From assembly GCF_014842915.1 (NCBI RefSeq), contig NZ_JACYXI010000003.1, positions 62,001 through 126,000 of the forward strand: a stretch of DNA of 64,000 nucleotides, given 5' to 3'. The position numbers were made by a program, and so were the translations under genes. Positions 8,292 through 16,809 of this stretch are shown piece after piece. The stretch comes from Roseibium litorale. GTDB lineage: Bacteria > Pseudomonadota > Alphaproteobacteria > Rhizobiales > Stappiaceae. Within the stretch, counting starts at the first letter, position 1. Each line of letters begins with the position of its first letter. A model generated the notes under the pieces. It saw only the letters and a program-made list of their open reading frames with translations. It was not told the origin of the DNA and made no database searches.

Positions 8292-9665
8292 ATGAAGGAA
8301 ATCCGTACGGTCGGTGTCATCGATATTGGCAAGACCAACGCGAAGGTCGCCGCCGTCGATGCCCGGCTTCTGAGGGAAGTTGCTGTGCGCACCCGGCCGA
8401 ATACGGTTCTGCGGGACGGGCCCTATCCCCATTACGACATCGACGGCCATTGGGCCTTTATTCTTGAGAGCCTCAAGGCCCTGCAAGAGGAAGTGGGTCT
8501 TGATGCCCTGTCCGTTACGACCCACGGCGCGTCTGTTGTGCTGCTGGACCGGGCGGGAGCGCTGGCAGCCCCCGTTCTGGACTACGAGCATGATGGCCCG
8601 GACAGTCTGACCGGAGCCTATGATGCGATCCGGCCGGACTTCGCGGAAACCGGCTCACCGCGCCTTGGCATGGGCCTGAACGCGGGCGCGCAGATTTTCT
8701 GGCAACTGGAACAGGTCCCCGGTTTGCAGGACCACGTGAGCCAGGTGCTCACCTATCCGCAATACTGGTCCTTCCGGCTCTCGGGCGTTGCGGCCAATGA
8801 AGTGACGTCGCTTGGATGCCATACGGATTTGTGGGACCCCAATGCCGGCCGCTATTCCACGCTGGTCGGCAGCCTGGGTCTTGCGGGCAAGATGGCTCCC
8901 GTTCGCCTTGCCGGGGATTGCCTCGGACGGGTTACGGGCACAGTTGCGAAGGCGACAGGCCTTGCTACGGATACGCCAGTTTTTTGCGGAATTCACGATT
9001 CCAATGCGTCGCTTTATCCGCATCTGCGCCGGCGGGAGGCTCCCTTTTCCGTTGTGTCCACAGGCACTTGGGTGATTGCTTTGTCGATTGGCGGCAAGCC
9101 GGTCACTCTGGATCCTGACCGGGACACGCTCATCAACGTCAATGCGTTGGGGAACCCGGTTCCCTCCGCAAGGTTCATGGGCGGGCGGGAGTTCGAGCTC
9201 GTCTGCGGCGGTCTTGAGGGCGAGCCGGCTGATGCGGACAGGGACCAGGTGCTGCGGGAGAACATCTTTCTGCTGCCAGCCATCGAGCAGCGCTCCGGCC
9301 CGTTTCAGGGCCGCAAGGGCAGCTGGAGCGTTCCGGAAGACCAGTTGACGCCGGGACTGCGCAAGGCAGGCATGTCCTTTTATCTGGCGCTGATGACCGC
9401 CGAGTGCCTCGGCATGATTGGCGCGGATGGGCCGGTGATCATTGAGGGGCCCTTTGCCCGAAACGGACTGTACAAGGCGATGCTGGAGGCGGCGGCAGGC
9501 CGGCCGGTGATCGCCGAGGGCAGCTCCGCGACCGGCACGAGCATCGGTGCGGCCATGCTCGCCCTGGCAGATGTTGGTAGAGCAATTGCCGCGCCCGGAG
9601 CTCCGGCAGAAATTGATCCGCTGCTGAGGAACTACGCCTGGAACTGGCGGTCTGCGGTCAGCTGA
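8292..9665 (+). CDS. rhaK: FGGY-family carbohydrate kinase RhaK (L-rhamnulokinase role)
   Basis: 457 residues of the FGGY sugar kinase fold, with an N-terminal phosphate loop GVIDIGKTNAKVAAVD, a substrate-side HDSNAS, and the second-domain STGTWVIAL motif. In rhizobia RhaK phosphorylates the rhamnose-derived sugar and its activity is also reported to be needed for rhamnose uptake by RhaSTPQ. It is the last gene of the rha operon: a stem-loop terminator follows 13 bp after the stop. The exact sugar acted on cannot be read from sequence, but the operon context is strong. Confidence 0.85.
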   Translation: MKEIRTVGVIDIGKTNAKVAAVDARLLREVAVRTRPNTVLRDGPYPHYDIDGHWAFILESLKALQEEVGLDALSVTTHGASVVLLDRAGALAAPVLDYEHDGPDSLTGAYDAIRPDFAETGSPRLGMGLNAGAQIFWQLEQVPGLQDHVSQVLTYPQYWSFRLSGVAANEVTSLGCHTDLWDPNAGRYSTLVGSLGLAGKMAPVRLAGDCLGRVTGTVAKATGLATDTPVFCGIHDSNASLYPHLRRREAPFSVVSTGTWVIALSIGGKPVTLDPDRDTLINVNALGNPVPSARFMGGREFELVCGGLEGEPADADRDQVLRENIFLLPAIEQRSGPFQGRKGSWSVPEDQLTPGLRKAGMSFYLALMTAECLGMIGADGPVIIEGPFARNGLYKAMLEAAAGRPVIAEGSSATGTSIGAAMLALADVGRAIAAPGAPAEIDPLLRNYAWNWRSAVS

Positions 9666-9677
9666 AGCTCAAATAAA

Positions 9678-9710
9678 AACGCCCGCGGCATCAGAAATGC
9701 AGCGGGCGTA
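9678..9710. terminator. Terminator between convergent rhaK and tctA
   Basis: ACGCCCGC (9679-9686) pairs with GCGGGCGT (9702-9709), with an inner GCA/TGC helix around ATCAGAAA. A-rich sequence precedes it on the plus strand and reads as a U-rich tract on the minus strand, so it suits the end of the minus-strand tct operon and may work in both directions. Confidence 0.75.
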
Positions 9711-9730
9711 GTTTCAACAAACCGGGCGCG

Positions 9731-11278
9731 TTAATCCGAAATCGCGCCTTCTTCGTCCTTTGCCATCCGCTTGATGCGCGCCTTCATGACCTTGCCGAAG
9801 ACCATGGGCAGTACGAAGCCAATGAAGGCGAGCGCCCAGAGCGAGGCCGACAGCGGGCTATCGATCAGGGTCCACCAGTTGCCATTGTCGATGGTGATCG
9901 CACGGCGCATGTTGCTCTCCATGGCATTGCCAAGCAGCGTGCCCAGGATCACGGGCACCAGCGGCACGTCCAGCTTGCGCAGTACCCAGCCCATCACGCC
10001 GAAGCCAACCATGACATAAAGGTCGAAGGTCGAGCCGGAGATGCCGTAGATCCCGACGAAGCTCACCATGGCGACGATGGGCATCAGGATACGCGGTGGT
10101 ACCAGGAGCAGGCGGGTGAAGATCCCGACCATCGGAATGTTCAGCGCCAGCAGCATGAAGTTGGCGATGAAGAGTGCCGCGATCAGGCCCCAGACAACAT
10201 CCGGCTTCTGAGCAAAGAGCAGGGGACCTGGGGTGATGTTCAGCGCCAGAAGCACGGCAAGCAGAACCGCCGTGGTGCCGGAGCCCGGAACACCAAGTGC
10301 AAGCATGGGAACCAGCGCGCCACCTGCGGCCGCATTGTTGCCTGCTTCGGGAGCAGCAACACCGCGGGGATCACCCTTGCCGAAAGTGCCTTCCCGGTCG
10401 ACCAGCTTCTTTTCCATGGAATAGGAAATGAAGGAGCCCAGCGAAGCGCCTGCTCCCGGCAGAACGCCGGCAAGGAAGCCGAGGAAGCTGGTGCGGAACA
10501 TGGTGGGAATGCACGACTTCAGTACAGCCCAGGTCGGCATCATCCGGCCGATTTCCATCTTCTGTCCTTCAGCATCCGAAGAGCCATGTTTGTGCTCCAG
10601 GAAGACAAAGACTTCCGACAGGGCAAACAGGCCGACGATGGCGACGAGGAAGTCTATGCCATCATAAAGGTGCACTTCGCCGAAGGTGAAGCGGGGAACG
10701 CCGGTCTGGGTGTCGACGCCCACCATCGCAAGGCCAAGGCCGAGCGCAGTCGCAATCGCGGTCTTGGACTGGTTGGTCGAAGAGACGCCGCCAAGGGTCG
10801 CGAAGGCCAGGGTGAAGAGGGCGAAATATTCCGCCGGACCGAACAACAGGGCGATCTTCACCAACTGCGGAGCCAGCAGGATCAGACCCCAGGTTGCGAT
10901 GAACGAACCGACGAAGCTGGCGATACCGGACAGCGCGAGCGCTTCACCGGCACGGCCTGCCTTTGCCATCGGATACCCGTCCAGACAGGTCATCATGGCT
11001 GGCTCGTCACCCGGAATGTTCAGCAGGATTGACGAAATGCGGCCGCCATACATGGCACCGTAATAGACCGAGGTTAGCAAGATGAGTGCTGGCGTCGGTC
11101 CGAGGCCAAGTGAGAAGGCCAGCGGGATCAGGATTGCGACGCCGTTGGACGGGCCAAGGCCGGGAAGGGCGCCGATGATCGTTCCGAGGAAACAGCCGAG
11201 CAGAGCGAGCAGAATGTTTTGCCAGGTCAGCGCGATGATGAAGCCATCGGCAAGGGAAGAAAGCGTCTCCATGGACAA
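9731..11278 (-). CDS. tctA: Tripartite tricarboxylate transporter large membrane subunit TctA
   Basis: 515 residues, the usual size for TctA, with about a dozen hydrophobic segments. It shows the two repeated family signatures, GALPGLGPSNGVAILIPLAF near residue 40 and GVLPGAGASLGSFISYS in the middle, plus ALGVPGSGTTAVLL. It forms the conducting subunit for a carboxylate taken up with TctB and the periplasmic TctC. The start is either ATG 11278 or ATG 11272. It ends the tctCBA operon, before the shared terminator. Specificity cannot be inferred; citrate-like acids are typical but this family is broad. Confidence 0.9.
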   Translation of the reverse strand: MSMETLSSLADGFIIALTWQNILLALLGCFLGTIIGALPGLGPSNGVAILIPLAFSLGLGPTPALILLTSVYYGAMYGGRISSILLNIPGDEPAMMTCLDGYPMAKAGRAGEALALSGIASFVGSFIATWGLILLAPQLVKIALLFGPAEYFALFTLAFATLGGVSSTNQSKTAIATALGLGLAMVGVDTQTGVPRFTFGEVHLYDGIDFLVAIVGLFALSEVFVFLEHKHGSSDAEGQKMEIGRMMPTWAVLKSCIPTMFRTSFLGFLAGVLPGAGASLGSFISYSMEKKLVDREGTFGKGDPRGVAAPEAGNNAAAGGALVPMLALGVPGSGTTAVLLAVLLALNITPGPLLFAQKPDVVWGLIAALFIANFMLLALNIPMVGIFTRLLLVPPRILMPIVAMVSFVGIYGISGSTFDLYVMVGFGVMGWVLRKLDVPLVPVILGTLLGNAMESNMRRAITIDNGNWWTLIDSPLSASLWALAFIGFVLPMVFGKVMKARIKRMAKDEEGAISD

Positions 11279-11284
11279 GCTCCA

Positions 11285-11716
11285 TCAAAAGCCGAGCGGA
11301 CCCTTGGCCAGGGAGAGGCCGAGGATCAGGTGAAAAACGACATAGATACCAACCGAGGTGGAAGCCCCGGTGATGACCGATCCCAGCGGCTTCGAGCCGA
11401 GGCGCCAGGTCAGATAGGCACCGGCGGCAGCCGTCCCTATGACAAACCCGACCACAGGCAGCATCGTGGAATAGAGCAGCAGAACAACAACCGCTGCAAC
11501 GATCTCCAGTAGACGCACCAGGCTCGGCCAATGCGGATCAGGATCCGGCTTCAGGATAACGGCGATGGACGCCAGCCCCAGAACGGCGGCGATAATCAGG
11601 GGGAAAGCTTTTGGCCCGACGGCGTCGGACAAGAAACTTTCTTCGATATTCACGGCTGCCCACGCGTAGCCAATTGCCAGGGCGAGGCCGATGATGCCGA
11701 AGATGCGGTCGCTCAT
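11285..11716 (-). CDS. tctB: Tripartite tricarboxylate transporter small membrane subunit TctB
   Basis: 143 residues with four predicted membrane segments, the typical TctB architecture. The ATG at 11714-11716 follows GAGGAGAACCCA, a good ribosome site; an in-frame upstream ATG at 11743 is less supported. The stop is six bases before the tctA start, so the two are surely co-translated. TctB is poorly conserved in sequence, and the call depends on length, topology and the position between tctC and tctA. Confidence 0.85.
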   Translation of the reverse strand: MSDRIFGIIGLALAIGYAWAAVNIEESFLSDAVGPKAFPLIIAAVLGLASIAVILKPDPDPHWPSLVRLLEIVAAVVVLLLYSTMLPVVGFVIGTAAAGAYLTWRLGSKPLGSVITGASTSVGIYVVFHLILGLSLAKGPLGF

Positions 11717-11786
11717 TGGGTTCTCCTCGTGCGGGCGGTTCAAGGGCCAAGGAAAAGCCGCCGCCCGTCATATGTCGGATAAAACT

Positions 11787-11812
11787 TTGGAGCGGCGCTT
11801 GCGCCGCTCCAA
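11787..11812. terminator. Strong hairpin between tctC and tctB
   Basis: TTGGAGCGGCGC (11787-11798) and GCGCCGCTCCAA (11801-11812) form a perfect 12-bp inverted repeat with almost no loop (realistically 11 bp around CTTG). On the minus strand it lies 28 bp after the tctC stop and before tctB; AGTTTTAT follows on that strand, giving a short U-run. It could be a leaky terminator separating the binding-protein gene from the membrane genes. Confidence 0.7.
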
Positions 11813-11840
11813 CACCCTCGAAAGGGGCGGTTTGAACCGC

Positions 11841-12830
11841 TTACTTGATGATACCGATTTCGCGGGAAATGTCCTGGATCTGTTGCACAGACTTCGCAAC
11901 GAAATCCTGGAACTCGGCTCCCTGCAGGCTCAGTGGTGCCAGGCCATTGGCCGCCATCACCTGCTTCCATTCATCGCTGGCGTAAAGCGTGCCGATCTTG
12001 GAAACCCAGCCGTTGTAGGCGTCGTCGGACATCTTGCCAGGAGCGTAGAACCCGCGCCAGTTTGCGCCGATCGCCTCGACGCCCTGCTCACGCGCGGTCG
12101 GGAACTTGGAGAATTCGCCTTCCAGGCGCTCGGGAGCAAGAACGGCGATCACGCGGATGTCACCGGCGTCCACGAAGCCCTTGGCTTCGGAAATGTCGCC
12201 GGTAAAGGCGTCAACGGAACCAGCCAGAAGCTGAGTCACAGCTTCCCCGCCGCCATCAAAGGCAATGTACTTGACCTTACGGACATCTTCCACGCCGGCA
12301 GCCTTGGCAGCGATCAGAACCTTCAGGTGGTCCCAGCCACCAACTGCAGAGCCGCCAGCAACGGATACAGAATTCGGGTCATTCTTCATCTTTTCCAGTA
12401 GCTCGGGAAGCGTCTGGATCGGGCTGTTGGCAGCGACTGCAATCACGCCATAGTCGGCGCCAACGGAAGCAACCCAGCGGACCTGGTCCTGAGTGTTGCC
12501 CGGATACGCACCCTGCGCGAGACGTGTCGCGGTTGCGGAGGATGCCGCAACGATGAGGTCGTTATCACTGTCACGTTTGGAAACGACATAGGCGTAGGCT
12601 GCGCCGCCGCCGCCGCCAGCGAGGTTTGAAACCTGCATGGTCTTGTCGATAAGCTTGAGGTCCTGAAGCGTCTTGCCAACCTGACGGCAGGTAAAGTCCC
12701 AGCCGCCGCCCGGGTTGGCCGGAGCAACGCATTCCGGATTTTCGGGCATGAAGTCCGCAGCACTCGCGCTCAGTGCCGAGACGCCAAGAACAGCCGCCGC
12801 CAGCAGCAGGCGGGTCGATTTGAAAGCCAT
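11841..12830 (-). CDS. tctC: Tripartite tricarboxylate transporter periplasmic binding protein TctC
   Basis: 329 residues with a signal peptide (MAFKSTRLLL, hydrophobic core, ending SALSASA). The mature part starts with the TctC-type segment ECVAPANPGGGWDFTCRQVG, whose two cysteines may form a disulfide, and carries GWDHLKVLIAAK and GAGWRGFYAPG-like (ANWRGFYAPGK) family motifs. It captures a carboxylate in the periplasm for TctAB. The ATG at 12828-12830 has GGAGG 10 bases upstream; the frame is open a further 98 codons without a plausible start. It is divergent from the three-gene sensor operon. Confidence 0.9.
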   Translation of the reverse strand: MAFKSTRLLLAAAVLGVSALSASAADFMPENPECVAPANPGGGWDFTCRQVGKTLQDLKLIDKTMQVSNLAGGGGGAAYAYVVSKRDSDNDLIVAASSATATRLAQGAYPGNTQDQVRWVASVGADYGVIAVAANSPIQTLPELLEKMKNDPNSVSVAGGSAVGGWDHLKVLIAAKAAGVEDVRKVKYIAFDGGGEAVTQLLAGSVDAFTGDISEAKGFVDAGDIRVIAVLAPERLEGEFSKFPTAREQGVEAIGANWRGFYAPGKMSDDAYNGWVSKIGTLYASDEWKQVMAANGLAPLSLQGAEFQDFVAKSVQQIQDISREIGIIK

Positions 12831-13032
12831 TGTTATGTTTCCTCCAGTCAATGCAGCCGTTCCTCCCGGCTGCTCTCCTCCACCGTCCGGCAAAGCCTGC
12901 GGCAGACAGCGAGCGCCTGCGGAACGGCCTTCAAGTGTTAGCGCTTGAAACTGTCGTGAACCTGTCACAGGCTCAGAGCGCTGTTGCACGGATCTTCGCC
13001 TTGAGGCAGAACCGGCATAAGGAGACGCGGGC
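12831..13032. promoter_or_regulatory. Divergent tctC / sensor-operon control region with 11-bp direct repeats
   Basis: The 202-bp gap contains CTGTC at 12951-12955 and 12962-12966, spaced 11 bp, the spacing typical of OmpR-family response-regulator half-sites. The second copy is inside the palindrome CCTGTCACAGG (12961-12971). AGCGCT palindromes flank the block at 12940-12945 and 12976-12981, and TCAAG-N8-CTTGA lies at 12931-12948. I could not identify clear -35/-10 boxes. The response regulator encoded at 13033 is the natural candidate to bind here. Confidence 0.45.
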
Positions 13033-13704
13033 GTGCGATTGTTGCTGGTGGAAGATACGCTGGATATGGCCGAGGCCATATCGATACGGCTGGGACAGGA
13101 AGGCATTGCCTGCGATGTGGCCAATTGCCTCGACGAAGCCAGAGCCTTTCTGGACGTTCAGCGCTATGATGTAATCGTTCTGGACATCAATCTGCCTGAT
13201 GGCCTTGGTACGGATCTTCTGCAGGAACGCCGTTCCATGGGGGACCGGACGCCGGTTCTGATGCTGACGGCCCAGTTTTCGGTCGATGACAGGATTTCCT
13301 CCCTGAACCTTGGGGCGGATGATTATCTCATCAAGCCCTTCGATCAGCGCGAGCTTGAAGCCCGGATCCGGGCCCTCTACCGGCGCGAGCAGGGGGACAA
13401 AGGGCAGGAAATCCGGCTCGGAGACCTGACGTTCAATCCATCCGCGAAGGTTCTGCGCAAGGACGATGTGCCGATCGCGCTCACCCGCCGCGAATTCACC
13501 CTGCTTGAGATGCTGGTGCGGAACCGGGGTAAAGTTATGGACAAGGAGCGGCTGTTTGAGGGGCTGTTCTCCTTTTCCGATACGGATGTCGGCCTGAACG
13601 CAATCGAGCTTTACATCGCCCGGCTGCGCAAGAAACTCACCGGGAGTTCCGTCCATATCGAGACGCAGAGGGGTTTGGGCTACAAGCTGGATGTGGATGC
13701 CTAG
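13033..13704 (+). CDS. OmpR-family response regulator (TctD-like)
   Basis: 223 residues. The receiver domain (1-115) has the acidic pocket VED, phospho-acceptor Asp51 in VLDINLPDG, Thr79 and Lys101 in LIKPFD. The C-terminal winged helix (about 125-220) has LTRREFTLLEML and GLGYKLD. GTG start with GGAGACGCGG just upstream. The next gene, a histidine kinase, overlaps its 3' end by 14 bases. Divergence from tctC suggests it controls the tricarboxylate transporter, as TctD/BctD-type regulators do. Confidence 0.88.
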   Translation: MRLLLVEDTLDMAEAISIRLGQEGIACDVANCLDEARAFLDVQRYDVIVLDINLPDGLGTDLLQERRSMGDRTPVLMLTAQFSVDDRISSLNLGADDYLIKPFDQRELEARIRALYRREQGDKGQEIRLGDLTFNPSAKVLRKDDVPIALTRREFTLLEMLVRNRGKVMDKERLFEGLFSFSDTDVGLNAIELYIARLRKKLTGSSVHIETQRGLGYKLDVDA

Positions 13705-15094
13705 AAAGCTGTTTTCTCTCGGAACCAGCTCCCTCACCATGCGCGTGGCCCTTGCGGTCACAACGTTGCTTGTGATCGGAGGCGTTCTCGTTTCGATTGC
13801 GGCTTTCGCCTATGGCCGTCAAGCCGCCCAGGAAGCCTATGACCGCCTTTTGCTCGGAGCTGCCAACGACATTGCAGGATCGATTTCCGTGGTGAACGGA
13901 GAAGCGGTTGTCGATCTGTCGACGTCTGCATTTCAGCTTTTGGCCTTGGCTCCTGATGACCGGATCGCCTACCGGGTTATCGGTGTCGATGGCCGGACCC
14001 TGACCGGCTACGACGAACTGGCCGTTCCAAAAGATCTCGGTGGAACGAGCGGCTCTCGTTTCTTTGACGGCAAATTTACGGGTGAGGACGCCCGGTATGT
14101 TCTGATCCTGCGGCGCATCGCCGAGCGCAGCCTTAACGGCACCATTCAGGTTATCGTCGGGCACACGATGCTGGCCCGCGATGCCCTGGCGTTGGACATT
14201 ACCCGGAAGGCGCTGTTTGCGGCCGTCCTTTCCGGCGTCGCAATGCTGCTCCTCGCGGTTTTTGTCGTGCGGTCCGCTTTGAAACCGCTGGACCGGATTG
14301 CCCAGTCCATTGCAGGCCGCGATCCTCATGATCTGACGCCCGTTGACCCATATGTCCCGCGCGAAGCTGCCGTTTTGATCGGAGCGCTGAATGGGTTCAT
14401 GGCGCGGCTTGACCGGCAGATGAGTGCCATGCGCAATCTGATTTCGGATACGGCTCACCAGCTTCGCACACCTGTCGCAGCCTTGCGGGCACAGGCGGAT
14501 CTGGCTGCCGGAGTTGACGATGAGGAAAGGCTCCGTTCCATTGTTGCCCGCATTCACGCGCGTTCGGTGAGCCTTGGAGCGTTACTTGATCAACTGTTGA
14601 GCCGGGCCTTGGTGGTGCACCGTGGTGACAGCGCCAAGCGTGAGATCCTGGATCTGAGAGACGTCGCCCTGGATGTCTTCGAGAGCGGCGACTTCAACCT
14701 GCTCGCACCGGAAGCCGGTGTGCGGTTGGAAATCGGCGAGGAGCCGGTTGAGGTCCTGGCAGATGTTCCCTCTCTACAGGAGGCAGTGAAGAATCTCGTT
14801 GCCAATGCGATCAAACATGGAAAGGCACCTGTGGAGATCGGCGTGAGCGTGGAAAATGGCGAAGGCTGTATCTGGGTTCGCGATGCCGGCACGGGCCTGC
14901 CACCGTCAGTAGAAGAGGCACTTGGAGAACGGTTCCTGCGCTCGGCCGTGTCGCGGGGCGACAGCTCAGGTCTAGGGCTTTCGATTGCGCTGGCGGTCGC
15001 CGAAGCCTTCGACGGGCGTCTCTCTTTCACGCGTCCGGAAACAGGCGGCTTCCGCGCCGCTGTTGTTCTGCCGCTCATGGAGACCAGAGGATGA
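13691..15094 (+). CDS. Sensor histidine kinase (TctE-like)
   Basis: 467 residues: membrane segment about 18-42, a periplasmic domain of roughly 125 residues, second membrane segment about 174-196, HAMP-like linker, then the dimerisation helix with His256 in DTAHQLRTPVAAL and an ATPase domain with NAIKHGK, DAGTGLP and SGLGLSIAL. It should phosphorylate Asp51 of the regulator encoded just upstream. The start could be the ATG at 13691 or at 13697; both overlap the regulator gene. Its stop overlaps the following periplasmic protein as ATGA, so all three are coupled. Confidence 0.88.
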   Translation: MWMPRKLFSLGTSSLTMRVALAVTTLLVIGGVLVSIAAFAYGRQAAQEAYDRLLLGAANDIAGSISVVNGEAVVDLSTSAFQLLALAPDDRIAYRVIGVDGRTLTGYDELAVPKDLGGTSGSRFFDGKFTGEDARYVLILRRIAERSLNGTIQVIVGHTMLARDALALDITRKALFAAVLSGVAMLLLAVFVVRSALKPLDRIAQSIAGRDPHDLTPVDPYVPREAAVLIGALNGFMARLDRQMSAMRNLISDTAHQLRTPVAALRAQADLAAGVDDEERLRSIVARIHARSVSLGALLDQLLSRALVVHRGDSAKREILDLRDVALDVFESGDFNLLAPEAGVRLEIGEEPVEVLADVPSLQEAVKNLVANAIKHGKAPVEIGVSVENGEGCIWVRDAGTGLPPSVEEALGERFLRSAVSRGDSSGLGLSIALAVAEAFDGRLSFTRPETGGFRAAVVLPLMETRG

Positions 15095-16194
15095 GAGCTA
15101 CGCTCCGCAAGCGCATGAGAGGCTGGGTTCTGTTCGTGGCCTTGTGTCTTGCGCCGGGCCTTGCAAAAGCCCGCGCTCCCGAGATCGTTCAGCGGTTCGG
15201 CGACGGTGACGCACCACGGCATTTGCTGATCCGGTCGACCGCCGATCTGTCGATCTTTGGTCAAGTTATCGAAGCCTATCTGGCAACCAGGGCGGGTCTT
15301 GCTGTCACCTATCAGCAGTGGGGCTCCAATGACCTTTATGATGACAGCGTGGATGGGTGCCATGGTGGTCCGGATCCCGCCGATATGGTCATGAGTTCCG
15401 GTGTCCACCAGATGGTCAAACTGGTCAATGATGCCTGCGCCCGGAGCTACAGGTCTCCTGAAACGGAGAACCTGCCAGCCGCGTTGCGCTGGCGCGATGA
15501 ACTCTGGGGTGTTACCCGCGAGCCGGTGGTGATGGTCTATAACCGCGCGCTCGTACCGCCTTCGGAAGTGCCGCGCACGCGCTTCGACTTGCTCGACTTG
15601 CTGCGGCCATCTTTGTCCCGTTATGCGGGGCGCGTGGCGACCTATGACATCGAGCGGTCAGGTCTCGGATATCTGTTCGCTTTTGCGGATTCCCGAGAAG
15701 CGGCGACTTTTGGCGGCTTGCTGGAATCCTTCGGCCGGACAGATGCCATCGCGACCTGCTGTTCAGCGGAACTTATTTCCGGCGTGGCGGACGGCACATA
15801 TCTGATCGCCTATAACGTCATCGGCTCCTATGCGATGGAGCGTGCCTTTGGCGATGACCGGATCGGTGTTGTGATGCCGGAAGACTATACACTGGTGCTC
15901 TCCCGTGCCGTGATGATCCCCAAAACCGCGCGCCACGCCTCCGAAGCGCAGGCCTTTCTTGATTACCTTTTGTCCTCTGCCGGTCAGACTGAGCTGCAGC
16001 GGGCCCGGCTGATCATGCCACTGGTGAATGAAGAGGGGGCGGAAGGGGAGAGGATCAGTGAGACGGCTCTGCGGCCTATCGGTCTTTCGCCAACGCTTCT
16101 GGTGGCGCTCGACCGTCAGAAGCGGGAGCAGTTTATCCGCAGATGGCATGAAACTTTTCAGGGAACCCGGCTGCCAAGCGCGGAGCCGCAATAA
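15091..16194 (+). CDS. Periplasmic binding protein coupled to the two-component system
   Basis: 367 residues. A basic N-terminus and hydrophobic core ending GLAKARA look like a signal peptide, so it is probably periplasmic. The body resembles the iron/extracellular solute-binding fold (SBP type 2: LIRSTADLSIFGQVIEAY, DMVMSSGVHQM, VMIPKTARHASEAQAFLDYLLS). No permease or ATPase gene follows; instead it is translationally coupled to a histidine kinase. I infer that it is an accessory sensor that presents ligand to the kinase rather than a transport component. The ligand is unknown. Confidence 0.75.
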   Translation: MRATLRKRMRGWVLFVALCLAPGLAKARAPEIVQRFGDGDAPRHLLIRSTADLSIFGQVIEAYLATRAGLAVTYQQWGSNDLYDDSVDGCHGGPDPADMVMSSGVHQMVKLVNDACARSYRSPETENLPAALRWRDELWGVTREPVVMVYNRALVPPSEVPRTRFDLLDLLRPSLSRYAGRVATYDIERSGLGYLFAFADSREAATFGGLLESFGRTDAIATCCSAELISGVADGTYLIAYNVIGSYAMERAFGDDRIGVVMPEDYTLVLSRAVMIPKTARHASEAQAFLDYLLSSAGQTELQRARLIMPLVNEEGAEGERISETALRPIGLSPTLLVALDRQKREQFIRRWHETFQGTRLPSAEPQ

Positions 16195-16215
16195 TCAGGG
16201 TTTGGTGACACCGGA

Positions 16216-16247
16216 TTGCCGGAATCAACGGGCAAGCTTGCCGGAAT
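16216..16247. repeat. Direct repeat upstream of the FosX gene
   Basis: TTGCCGGAAT occurs at 16216-16225 and again at 16238-16247, a 22-bp period that puts both copies on the same face of the helix. It lies 22 bp before the fosX start, after the stop of the periplasmic sensor gene. It may be a regulator site or chance. Confidence 0.35.
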
Positions 16248-16269
16248 TGCAGCAGCAGGAGGTTCCGGA

Positions 16270-16683
16270 TTGGCCAGCGGACTGTCTCATATCACGTTCA
16301 TTGTCTCCGACCTTGAACGCATGAGCTTAATGCTCACCTCGGTTCTGGAAGCGAAAGAGGTCTACTCAAGCGGAGACGACACGTTCTCCCTGTCTCAGGA
16401 GAAGTTCTTTCTGGTGGGAGATGTCTGGATCGCTATCATGAAAGGCGAGCCGCTGGCGGAGCGGACCTACAATCATGTCGCCTTCCAGATTTCAGAGGAC
16501 GATTATAACGCGTGTGTCCATAGGATCGAGGCGCTAGGCCTCGATATGCGTCCGCCCCGGCCGCGTGTCGAGGGAGAGGGGCGCTCCATTTATTTCCACG
16601 ACCACGACAATCATCTTTTCGAGCTGCATACCGGAACACTTGATCAGCGGTTGCAACGCTATGCGCGGGCGAAGGCTGGCTGA
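16270..16683 (+). CDS. fosX: FosX-type fosfomycin epoxide hydrolase
   Basis: 137 residues of the vicinal oxygen chelate superfamily. FosX enzymes use a divalent metal (Mn) to add water to the epoxide of fosfomycin. Counting from the TTG start, the expected metal ligands His7, His69 and Glu118 are present, and so is Glu44, the general base that distinguishes FosX from thiol-transferring FosA/FosB. PPRPRVEGEGRSIYF is a family hallmark. I chose TTG 16270 because AGGAGG lies seven bases upstream; an in-frame ATG at 16216 has no such site. It precedes phosphonate genes, as fosX does in Mesorhizobium loti. Confidence 0.9.
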   Translation: MASGLSHITFIVSDLERMSLMLTSVLEAKEVYSSGDDTFSLSQEKFFLVGDVWIAIMKGEPLAERTYNHVAFQISEDDYNACVHRIEALGLDMRPPRPRVEGEGRSIYFHDHDNHLFELHTGTLDQRLQRYARAKAG

Positions 16684-16809
16684 AATAGATTTTCCCGCGG
16701 GCTTCTGATTTGCGTCAGGCGGCGCTATCTTAAGCCCCATCCTGCCGTCGTTCCCACGTCGCAATTTTTGTGCACGTTGTGGCTTCTCCACCTTCCGAAG
16801 ACCGGTTTC

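Noticed and set aside
15091..16194. Binding protein as part of an iron ABC transporter
   Set aside because: No permease or ATPase gene is adjacent and it is coupled to a histidine kinase; transport is the less likely reading.
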